A DNA stretch of 5,569 bases from Bacteroidota bacterium (lineage in GTDB: Bacteria; Bacteroidota; Ignavibacteria; Ignavibacteriales; Ignavibacteriaceae). The notes beneath the pieces are model-generated. The model searched no databases. It saw only the letters and a list, made by a program, of their open reading frames with translations, and had not been told where the DNA came from. Position numbers and translations under genes: made by a program. Numbering within the stretch: position 1 is the stretch's first letter; every line of letters begins with the position of its first letter. The stretch is from assembly GCA_021793635.1 (NCBI GenBank), contig JAJYSI010000255.1, forward strand, positions 1-5,569, read 5' to 3'. This document shows, piece after piece, positions 1 through 5,569 of the stretch.

Positions 1-109
1 ATTTATATTCAAAAATACTAAACCTTGCGGTCTTCACAATTACAAAATATTCTTTCGTAGCTTTTTTCTGTTGTTCATATCACAAAAAATGATTCTTATG
101 CTTCCAACA

Positions 110-141
110 CTTGCATGATTTTCAATTTAGGATTAATTTTA
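110..141 (+). promoter_or_regulatory. Tentative promoter for the structured RNA
   Basis: CTTG at 110-113 is followed after 20 nt by TAATTTTA at 134-141. This resembles the Bacteroidota primary-sigma pattern (TTTG, about 20 nt, TAnnTTTG) with one mismatch in each element. Transcription would start at about 142-148, at the base of the inverted-repeat structure. The match to the standard -35/-10 consensus is poor, and the idea depends on an uncertain host assignment. In A/T-rich DNA such matches arise easily by chance. Confidence 0.18.
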
Positions 142-201
142 CATCGGTTCTTTCAAAAGGTTCTCCCCTGCCTTTTGAATTAGAAGAACTAAGTCCCGAT
201 G
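142..201 (+). ncRNA. Candidate structured RNA (nested three-part stem-loop)
   Basis: Three nested helices can be read directly. The outer one pairs CATCGG (142-147) with CCGATG (196-201), 6 bp. The middle one pairs TTCT (148-151) with AGAA (185-188), 4 bp. The inner one pairs TTCAAAAGG (152-160) with CCTTTTGAA (171-179), a perfect 9 bp. The apical loop TTCTCCCCTG (161-170) is rich in pyrimidines and C. All unpaired bases inside the stack lie on the 3' side (180-184 and 189-195). A terminator starts four bases later, as expected for the 3' end of a small RNA or a structured 3' UTR. I cannot assign it to a known family; the C-rich loop could in principle meet G-rich ribosome-binding sites. It might instead be only the tail of an upstream transcript. 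Confidence 0.32.
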
Positions 202-204
202 GTC

Positions 205-230
205 GCCCGATCATTGGGCTTTTTTATTTT
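205..230 (+). terminator. Rho-independent terminator
   Basis: The stem pairs GCCCGA (205-210) with TTGGGC (214-219), 6 bp including one G-U pair, around the loop TCA, and runs directly into TTTTTTATTTT (220-230). The T tract lies only on the plus-strand exit side, so it ends a rightward transcript. The preceding CCCGAT (195-200) can pair alternatively with ATTGGG (213-218), giving a second hairpin that ends at nearly the same place. It insulates the downstream operon from upstream transcription and lies 108 bp before the first start codon. Confidence 0.75.
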
Positions 231-248
231 AAATATTTTTGCTCAGAT

Positions 249-280
249 ATTGCCGATGAATTAAAAATCATATAAATTCT
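249..280 (+). promoter_or_regulatory. Tentative operon promoter
   Basis: Two overlapping readings are possible: TTGCCG (250-255), 15 nt, TATAAA (271-276) as a sigma70-like pair with short spacing, or ATTG (249-252), 20 nt, TAAATTCT (273-280) as a weak Bacteroidota-type pair. Either would start transcription at about 283-290, giving a leader of about 50 nt before the amidohydrolase. The position just after the terminator is sensible, but both matches are imperfect and the segment is very A/T-rich. Confidence 0.22.
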
Positions 281-338
281 ATGCAGAAATAAGAATAATT
301 TTAATTTTTCCGTTTATAAATATTGAAATGGGGCTCTA

Positions 339-1694
339 ATGCTGCTATTGAAAAGTTGTTCCTTCATTGCTTCGTTTGACGGTGAGAAAACCTATTCTAA
401 CTGTGATATTTTGATTGAAGGAAACCGTATTTCTAAAATTGGGCAAGAGTTAAAACCTTCAGTTGAAGGACTCAAAACCATAGATTGCCAAGACTGTATA
501 GTAATTCCAGGACTTATAAATACCCACCATCATTTCTATCAAACCTTAACAAGAAACATTAAGGAAGTTCAAAATGCAAAATTATTTGATTGGCTGAATT
601 ATCTTTATGAAATCTGGAAAAATATTGATGAAGAAGCAGTTTACTTTTCATCTCTTTTAGCAATCGGCGAATTATTAAAAACAGGATGCACTCTTTCAAC
701 TGACCATCACTATCTTTATCCAAAAAATTTCAAAGGAGATTTAACCGGCATTCAGTTTAATGCGGCTGAAAAACTTGGAATACGTTTTTCTCCTTCCCGC
801 GGATCAATGTCTTTAAGCAGGAAAAACGGAGGTCTGCCGCCTGACTCTGTCGTGCAGAATGAAGATGAAATTTTAGAGGACAGTTTAAGAGTGATTGAAA
901 AATATCATGATCCTTCCGAAGACTCGATGAGGAAAATTGTTCTGGCACCATGCTCTCCATTTTCAGTATCGAAAAACAATTTAAAAGAGACTGCTGACCT
1001 CGCAAGAAAATTCAAAGTAAGATTGCATACTCATCTTGCAGAAACAAAAGATGAACAAGATTATTGCAACCAAAAATTCGGGAAAAATCCGCTGGCTCTA
1101 ATGGAAGAAGTAAATTTTGTTGGTGAGGATGTTTTTTTTGCTCACGGAGTTTTCTTTAATGATGATGAGCTTAAAGTTCTAAAAGAAACAAAAACATCAA
1201 TTGTACACTGCCCTTCTTCAAACATGCGGCTGGGTTCCGGTATTGCCAGAATCAGAGAAATGATTGATGAAGGAATAAATGTTGGAATGGGTGTCGACGG
1301 ATCGGCTTCAAATGATACTTCCGATATGCTCGGTGAACTGAGGAATGCGCTTCTGCTTCAACGGGTAAAATACGGTGCGGAAGGATTGAACGCTAAAGAA
1401 GCTTTTAAATTAGGGGCAGAAAACGGTGCTAAGATTTTGAATTACGATAAACTCGGCAAAATAAAAGAAGGCTGGCTTGCGGATATTGCTATTTTCAATC
1501 TTAATAAATTGGAATATACCGGCAGCCTTTCCGATCCTTTAGCCGCTTTACTTTTTTCCGGTATCAGTCATCAGGTCGAGCACACAGTTGTAAATGGAAA
1601 AGTAGTAGTTGAAAAAGGAAAGCTAAACGGCGAAGATGAAAAGTTGATTATAACTAAAGGAAATGAAATTGCGAAAAGGCTTTTAACTAAATAA
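339..1694 (+). CDS. Amidohydrolase, guanine / 8-oxoguanine deaminase type
   Basis: This is a cytoplasmic metal-dependent aminohydrolase of the COG0402 group, which hydrolytically removes amino groups from purine- or triazine-like rings. The 451 residues are full length for the family. The metal site is intact: H63 and H65 (NTHHHFYQ), H232 in LHTHLAET with the proton-shuttling E235, H269 in FAHG, and D320 in GVDGSASND. The motifs RGSMSL (154-159), GGLPPDS (164-170), APCSPFSVS (203-211) and HCPSSNMRLGSG (290-301) are those of the 8-oxoguanine deaminase / hydroxyatrazine hydrolase branch rather than of SsnA or classical guanine deaminase; this is from memory of the families. No signal peptide or membrane segment is seen. 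The ATG at 339 has only a weak GGGG purine stretch upstream. A three-codon ORF (ATG 328) ends on the start as TAATG. The gene leads the operon, 21 bp before the FAD subunit. The exact substrate is not determined by the sequence. Confidence 0.9.
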   Translation: MLLLKSCSFIASFDGEKTYSNCDILIEGNRISKIGQELKPSVEGLKTIDCQDCIVIPGLINTHHHFYQTLTRNIKEVQNAKLFDWLNYLYEIWKNIDEEAVYFSSLLAIGELLKTGCTLSTDHHYLYPKNFKGDLTGIQFNAAEKLGIRFSPSRGSMSLSRKNGGLPPDSVVQNEDEILEDSLRVIEKYHDPSEDSMRKIVLAPCSPFSVSKNNLKETADLARKFKVRLHTHLAETKDEQDYCNQKFGKNPLALMEEVNFVGEDVFFAHGVFFNDDELKVLKETKTSIVHCPSSNMRLGSGIARIREMIDEGINVGMGVDGSASNDTSDMLGELRNALLLQRVKYGAEGLNAKEAFKLGAENGAKILNYDKLGKIKEGWLADIAIFNLNKLEYTGSLSDPLAALLFSGISHQVEHTVVNGKVVVEKGKLNGEDEKLIITKGNEIAKRLLTK

Positions 1695-1715
1695 TAATTC
1701 TAAAGGGAAAATTTT

Positions 1716-2540
1716 ATGTTTAATGAAAATTTAAAATGGTACTTCCCTGCCAGCATATCAAAAGCGGTAAGGTTAATTGAACAGCCAGGAATAATATTTC
1801 ACGGAGGCGGAACGCGCATATTAAAAACTCAGTCCCGCAGTATTATCGGTTTAGTGGACATTAGCGGCTTAAAGCTGAATTACATTAAACAGAAGAAGGA
1901 TTTATTCCATATAGGTGCCGCTGTTACATTTGGCGAGGCAGTAAAATTTTCAAAAGAAAACTGCCGACTCTCAATGCTTGGTTCTGCGTTATCGGAAGCT
2001 GCATCGACACCATTAAGAAACAGAATAACAATCGGCGGCTCAGTAAAAGACTTTCCTTTATGGAGTAATTTGTACGCCGCGCTTATCGCCTTAAATACTA
2101 AAGTAGAAATAAACGACGGCAAATCTAAAATAATTTCACTTGAAGATTACGTCTCGGAAGGCATAATAAGGACAAAACATCTCGTAAAAGAAATTATTGT
2201 TTCGGAAGATGAAAACATGGTTTGGGGGGTGAAAAGATTTGCTTTGTTAAAGTTTGAATATCCTCTCTTTAATATCGCTGCGGCATTAAAATTAAAAAAT
2301 GAATTGATCCACGATGCAAGACTTGTAATCACCGGTGTTAAATCGAGGTATAAAAGATTCAGCAAAGCAGAGAATTTTTTAGAAGGAAAAGTTCTCACTG
2401 AAAAATTAATCAGCCAAGTTGTTAAATTTATCGAGCCGAAATTTGTATCAGATTATAAATATTCTGCTTCTTATAAAGAAAGAACTGCAAAAATCTTTTT
2501 CGAAGATATGCTTCTGGAAATGATGGGATCGAAAAAATGA
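1716..2540 (+). CDS. xdhB: Molybdenum hydroxylase FAD-binding subunit (divergent)
   Basis: This is the medium, FAD-binding subunit (CoxM / E. coli XdhB type) that receives electrons from the Fe-S subunit and passes them to NAD or another acceptor. At 274 residues it is slightly short for the family (E. coli XdhB about 290). The N-terminal FAD domain (about 1-160) keeps both double-glycine loops: GGGTRIL (30-36) and TIGGS (105-109) after the usual LRNR. The C-terminal CO-dehydrogenase-flavoprotein domain (about 170-270) shows LFNIAAALKL and a typical ITGVKSRYKRF segment. Divergent points are Arg34 where AGGTDLL proteins have Asp, Ser109 where many have Asn, and PLWSNL (114-119) in place of the usual P-x-A-D-L. 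AAAGGGA (1702-1708) is a good ribosome-binding site 7 nt before the ATG. The stop overlaps the next gene as ATGA, which suggests translational coupling. Family is certain; FAD retention is likely but not proven. Confidence 0.88.
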   Translation: MFNENLKWYFPASISKAVRLIEQPGIIFHGGGTRILKTQSRSIIGLVDISGLKLNYIKQKKDLFHIGAAVTFGEAVKFSKENCRLSMLGSALSEAASTPLRNRITIGGSVKDFPLWSNLYAALIALNTKVEINDGKSKIISLEDYVSEGIIRTKHLVKEIIVSEDENMVWGVKRFALLKFEYPLFNIAAALKLKNELIHDARLVITGVKSRYKRFSKAENFLEGKVLTEKLISQVVKFIEPKFVSDYKYSASYKERTAKIFFEDMLLEMMGSKK

Positions 2541-3016
2541 AAATAAAATTCAATATCAATAATAAGATTAAAGAGTTTGACATAAGACCGGACGCAACTC
2601 TTCTAAATATTTTAAGAGATAACGGTTTTACCGAGGTAAAATGCGGATGCAATGAGGGAGAATGCGGAGCCTGCATGGTTTTGCTCGATGATAAACCGGT
2701 TAATTCCTGTCAGGTTTTTGCAATAAGCGCTGCATCAAGAAAAATAAAAACCGTCAAGGGAATAGGCACATTACACAATCCGCATCTGCTGCAAAAAATA
2801 TTTGTGAGTACCGGTGCCGATCAATGTGGATTTTGCTCGCCGGCAATGGTGCTTTCAGCTTACAGTCTGCTAAAAGAAAATCCAAATCCAACAGAAAAAG
2901 AAATAGCAGAAGCCTTGGATGGAAATTTTTGCCGGTGTACCGGATACGTAAAAATAATTGAAGCCGTCCGCCGTACTGCACAGATAATGAATGAAAACTT
3001 AAAAAGCCGGGAGTAG
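2537..3016 (+). CDS. xdhC: Molybdenum hydroxylase [2Fe-2S] subunit
   Basis: This is the small electron-transfer subunit, carrying two [2Fe-2S] clusters between molybdenum and FAD (E. coli XdhC / CoxS type; not the maturation factor also called XdhC). The 159 residues match the family length. The N-terminal plant-ferredoxin-like domain (1-75) binds one cluster through C38, C43, C46 and C58 (GCNEGECGAC...SC), with an extra C36 before it. The C-terminal helical domain (about 80-150) binds the second through C97, C100, C132 and C134 (QCGFCSPAM and GNFCRCTGY). Q96 is the residue that usually contacts the molybdopterin. The family's PGM turn reads PAM here (A103). The start ATG lies inside the end of the FAD-subunit gene, and the molybdenum subunit starts 2 bp after the stop, so the three subunits are tightly co-translated. 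No Tat or Sec signal is present, so it should be cytoplasmic. Confidence 0.96.
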   Translation: MKIKFNINNKIKEFDIRPDATLLNILRDNGFTEVKCGCNEGECGACMVLLDDKPVNSCQVFAISAASRKIKTVKGIGTLHNPHLLQKIFVSTGADQCGFCSPAMVLSAYSLLKENPNPTEKEIAEALDGNFCRCTGYVKIIEAVRRTAQIMNENLKSRE

Positions 3017-3018
3017 TT

Positions 3019-5352
3019 ATGTTCAAATATGTAAAGAAAGCAATTGAAAAAATTGATGGGCTCGCATTAGTAACCGGTAACGAAAAGTATACCGATGATT
3101 TTTCTTTCGACAATATGCTTTACATTTCAGTTCTTCATTCCGGTTATGCAAATGCACAGATTGAAGAGTTTGATGATTCTTCAGCAAGAAGAACTCCCGG
3201 CGTAGTTGAAATTTTATCTTACAAGAATGTAAATCCGATTTTATACACAACTGCCGGACAAGGTTATCCCGAGCCTTCGCCATATGATACAATACTTTTC
3301 GGCAAGACGATGAGATTTGTCGGCGATAATGTATGTGCAGTTGCCGCTGAAACAAAAGAGATTGCCGACGCCGCTTTAAAGAAAATCAAAATTAAATATA
3401 AAAGGCGCAAACCTATTTTGGATTTTGAGAAATCGGAAAATTCAAAAAACATAATTCATAAAAATGACGGAGCGTTTCCAAAGATTCCGGTTTATTATGA
3501 TGCTTCTAAAAATATTGCATCCAAAGTAGAAGCAGAAGCCGGCAGCTTTGATGAGGCATTTAGAAAATCCGAAAATAAAATCGAAAAGAGTTTTTATGTT
3601 TCCTACGCCTCACATTGCGCCTTGGAACCTCATGCTGCCGTTTCGTACATTGACAATCGCGGGCGACTAGTAATTATCTCAACCACGCAAGTTCCGTTTC
3701 ATGTTAGAAGAATTGTTTCGCACATTGCAGAAATTCCTATTTCCAAAATTAGAGTAATCAAGCCGAGGCTCGGAGGAGGATTCGGCGGTAAGCAGGAAGT
3801 TTTACTGGAACCAATCGCAGCTTTGATTACCTGGCGTACAAAACGTCCGGCAAAACTTGTTTACAGCAGAAAAGAAGTTTTTAATTCTACACGGACAAGA
3901 CATCAATATAAAACTACTTTTAAAGTCGGATTCCAGAATGACGGCAAAATTACAGCGCTCCATCTTGATGCCCTGGAAAACTCCGGAGCCTACGGTTCAC
4001 ATGCGTTAACCGTTTTGTCAAACGCGGGTTCTAAGACTTTACCGCTTTTAAATAAAATTGAAAACTTAAAATTCACAGGCAAAGGAGTTTACACAAATTT
4101 ACCATGCGGAGGCGCTTACCGGGGCTACGGCGCTACAGAAGCCTACTTTGGTTTCGGACAAATAATTGATATGGTCTGCAATGAAACTAAAAATGATATA
4201 ATAAAATTTTATAAAAAGTGGTCAATTAAATCCGGAGAGACTTCGCCAATTTTCAAAGCTTTAGGCGAAGGCAAAGAAGGCGTAGCAATGACAATTACTT
4301 CTTCTTCATTAGATGATTGCCTAGAAACCGGCTCAAAAGAATTTCATTGGTATGAAAAGAAAAAATTATACGGCGCAAATTCCGAATTTAACAGCGGTAA
4401 AAGAATAAAGCGCGGCGCCGGCATGGCGGCTTTAATGCAGGGTTCTGCAATTCCTGAAATCGATATGGCTTCGGCTTATATAAAAATGAATGACGATGGT
4501 TCCTTTAATTTGAATATCGGAGCGACGGACCTTGGAACAGGTTCAGACACAATACTTGCTCAAATTGCCGCTGAGGTTTTGGATGTCCCTGTAGAAAAAT
4601 TTATTGTCACTTCATCCGACACTGATTTTACGCCTTTTGATACAGGCGCTTATGCTTCATCAACAACTTATTTAACCGGACAGGCAGTTAAAAAGTGTGC
4701 TGAAAAAATTAAAGGACAAATCATTAAAGTCGGTGCGGAAATTCTTGGAGCAACTACAAGTGAAGTTGAAATAGAAAACGAGCAGGTAATTTTAAAATCG
4801 AATTTAAAAAACAATCGTAAAGTTTCGTATTCAGAGATATGCAATTATTCTTTCTATCAAAATAATCAGTTCCAGATTCAAGCTACGGCTTCACATGTAT
4901 CTCCCAAATCGCCTCCTCCTTTTGCAGCCCACTTTGCAGAAATTGAAGTAGATACTTTTACCGGCATAATTAAAGTAATTGATTATCTTGCAGCAGTTGA
5001 TTGCGGTACTCCGATAAATCCAACTCTTGCCGGAGGTCAGGCAGAAGGCGCAATTATAAATGGTATTTCTTATTCACTGCATGAAGACTATCATTTTTCA
5101 AAATACGGCAAGCTGCTGAATGACAGCCTTGGGAAATATGGAGTTTTTACCGCACCAGACATTCCCAATCTAAAAGTCATCTTAATTGATTCTTATGAGG
5201 AAACCGGACCTTTCGGTGCAAAGTCAATTTCAGAAATAAATATAAACGGACCCTTGCCGGCAATTGCAAATGCTTTCTTTAATGCAACCGGAAAGCGTTT
5301 ATATAAATCTCCTTTTAATCCGGAATATGTTTTAAAGGTTTTGAACGGATAA
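3019..5352 (+). CDS. xdhA: Xanthine dehydrogenase-type molybdenum-binding subunit
   Basis: This is the large catalytic subunit, holding the molybdopterin cofactor and hydroxylating the substrate ring with oxygen from water. At 777 residues it is complete and co-linear with E. coli XdhA (about 750). The N-terminal hammerhead domain (about 10-135) contains GNEKYTDD and the RFVGDNVCAVAAET segment. The Mo-binding domains follow: GGGFGGKQE (252-260), GAYRGYGATE (365-374), ATDLGTGSD (502-510), DTDFTPFDTGAYAS (534-547) and GAKSISE (733-739). E739 is the expected catalytic base. Q259 replaces the Glu of animal enzymes, as in E. coli. Unusual features are T507 where Gln is common, and loss of the usual Glu and Arg...Asn pattern after GAYRGYG (380-405). 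GGGAG (3009-3013) lies 5 nt before the ATG. It is the last gene of the operon. The substrate is probably a purine, but other N-heterocycles cannot be excluded. Confidence 0.93.
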   Translation: MFKYVKKAIEKIDGLALVTGNEKYTDDFSFDNMLYISVLHSGYANAQIEEFDDSSARRTPGVVEILSYKNVNPILYTTAGQGYPEPSPYDTILFGKTMRFVGDNVCAVAAETKEIADAALKKIKIKYKRRKPILDFEKSENSKNIIHKNDGAFPKIPVYYDASKNIASKVEAEAGSFDEAFRKSENKIEKSFYVSYASHCALEPHAAVSYIDNRGRLVIISTTQVPFHVRRIVSHIAEIPISKIRVIKPRLGGGFGGKQEVLLEPIAALITWRTKRPAKLVYSRKEVFNSTRTRHQYKTTFKVGFQNDGKITALHLDALENSGAYGSHALTVLSNAGSKTLPLLNKIENLKFTGKGVYTNLPCGGAYRGYGATEAYFGFGQIIDMVCNETKNDIIKFYKKWSIKSGETSPIFKALGEGKEGVAMTITSSSLDDCLETGSKEFHWYEKKKLYGANSEFNSGKRIKRGAGMAALMQGSAIPEIDMASAYIKMNDDGSFNLNIGATDLGTGSDTILAQIAAEVLDVPVEKFIVTSSDTDFTPFDTGAYASSTTYLTGQAVKKCAEKIKGQIIKVGAEILGATTSEVEIENEQVILKSNLKNNRKVSYSEICNYSFYQNNQFQIQATASHVSPKSPPPFAAHFAEIEVDTFTGIIKVIDYLAAVDCGTPINPTLAGGQAEGAIINGISYSLHEDYHFSKYGKLLNDSLGKYGVFTAPDIPNLKVILIDSYEETGPFGAKSISEININGPLPAIANAFFNATGKRLYKSPFNPEYVLKVLNG

Positions 5353-5569
5353 TTAAATTTCGTCGTAATTCAATCTCAGATGCTTTACTTCCCTGCCGTT
5401 AGCTATAGCCTGAATCTGGGCTAATATACTTAAAGCAATTTCATCAGGAGAATCTCCGCCGATATCAATTCCTATCGGCGAATATAGATTTTTTAGATCA
5501 AGATTATTAATTAATTTCTTCTTCAGGTAAGATATACCTTCTTTCACTTTTCTTTTGGAACCAATCATT
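5353..5569 (-). CDS. XdhC/CoxI-family molybdenum cofactor maturation factor, C-terminal part
   Basis: The last 71 residues of a minus-strand gene are visible; the 5' part lies beyond the right edge. GSKRKV followed by PIGIDIGGDSPDEIA and SILAQI, ending near ANGREVKHL, is the C-terminal Rossmann-type signature of the XdhC/CoxI family. These cytoplasmic factors bind molybdenum cofactor, support its sulfuration and insert it into xanthine dehydrogenases. The Met at 5566-5568 is almost certainly internal, since the family normally reads MIGS(K/R)RK there, well inside the protein. The stop (TTA at 5353-5355 on the plus strand) abuts the stop of the molybdenum-subunit gene with no spacer. Being on the opposite strand, it must be expressed from a separate promoter. 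Family confidence is high; whether the N-terminal domain is present cannot be seen. Confidence 0.88.
   Translation of the reverse strand, partial: MIGSKRKVKEGISYLKKKLINNLDLKNLYSPIGIDIGGDSPDEIALSILAQIQAIANGREVKHLRLNYDEI

Larger units (their letters stand above)
1..338. other. Non-coding upstream region
   Basis: No convincing gene lies here. Two plus-strand frames are open from the left edge, to stops at about 92 and 118, but the 30-38 residues they encode are low-complexity, rich in Phe, Leu, Lys and Ile, and match nothing I recognise. The minus strand has frequent stops. The stretch holds a nested inverted-repeat structure (142-201), an intrinsic terminator reading rightward (205-230), and an A/T-rich segment (231-338) that should carry the promoter and leader of the downstream operon. 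I see no tRNA, no purine-riboswitch core and no other RNA family that I can name. Confidence 0.7.

Noticed and set aside
2..118. Open plus-strand frame from the left edge, possible tail of an upstream gene
   Set aside because: Only 38 codons, low-complexity composition, and another frame is open nearly as far. No recognisable protein end.
115..183. A 22-codon ORF (ATG at 115) running into the inverted-repeat region
   Set aside because: It has no ribosome-binding site, a generic hydrophobic A/T-rich product, and its 3' half is the hairpin sequence itself. Chance is the better explanation.
147..189. tRNA, purine riboswitch, preQ1 or molybdenum-cofactor riboswitch in the structured region
   Set aside because: No T-loop motif, no cloverleaf, and none of the conserved riboswitch core bases I know are present. 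The region also ends in a terminator over 100 bp before the operon start.
313..325. TTTATAAATATTG as the promoter -7 element for the operon
   Set aside because: It would put the transcription start at or beyond the start codon, leaving almost no leader, and the spacing within the element is off by one.
1131..1140. Run of eight T just before metal ligand H269 in the amidohydrolase, as a slippage or phase-variation site
   Set aside because: The frame is intact, the run simply encodes Val-Phe-Phe at a hydrophobic strand, and eight T is unremarkable at this base composition.
2754..3113. Minus-strand open frame of 119 codons opposite the Fe-S and Mo subunit genes
   Set aside because: It lies antisense to two clearly conserved genes, its product has no family features, and no start signals support it. 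The other antisense frames at 757-1005, 1880-2122, 2147-2398, 2428-2676, 3023-3355 and 3264-3452 were rejected for the same reason.
1..5569. CRISPR array, insertion sequence, integrase site or phage genes
   Set aside because: No spaced direct repeats, transposase or recombinase motifs, or terminal inverted repeats were seen.

Overview
This is an AT-rich bacterial window holding one four-gene plus-strand operon and the end of a fifth gene that converges on it. The operon encodes a cytoplasmic amidohydrolase of the guanine / 8-oxoguanine deaminase class and a complete three-subunit molybdenum hydroxylase of the xanthine dehydrogenase type. The fifth gene is the 3' end of an XdhC/CoxI-family factor, the usual partner that matures such enzymes. 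The organism cannot be fixed from the sequence. The strong A/T bias, the poor Shine-Dalgarno site before the first gene and possible TTG-n20-TAnnTTT promoter elements would fit Bacteroidota or a relative such as Ignavibacteria; this is a low-confidence inference.

Layout: positions 1-338 have no convincing gene. They hold a nested inverted-repeat structure (142-201) followed at once by a clear intrinsic terminator (205-230), so either a small structured RNA or the structured tail of an upstream transcript ends here. A short A/T-rich stretch with a tentative promoter (249-280) then leads to the amidohydrolase (339-1694). After 21 bp comes the FAD-binding subunit (1716-2540), which overlaps the [2Fe-2S] subunit (2537-3016) by 4 bp at ATGA; the molybdenum subunit (3019-5352) follows after 2 bp. 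On the minus strand the C-terminal part of the XdhC-family gene (5353-5569, cut by the window edge) ends exactly where the molybdenum-subunit gene ends, with no spacer.

Likely joint role: the amidohydrolase removes an amino group from a purine-like ring (guanine to xanthine, or 8-oxoguanine to urate, are the best guesses). The Mo/Fe-S/FAD enzyme hydroxylates the ring, passing electrons from the molybdenum centre through two [2Fe-2S] clusters to FAD. The XdhC-family protein would prepare and insert the molybdenum cofactor. The set is a recognisable purine salvage/catabolism module rather than a wholly new system. The points that deserve attention are several changed active-site and cofactor-loop positions in the Mo and FAD subunits, the structured RNA candidate upstream, and the zero-gap convergent junction.
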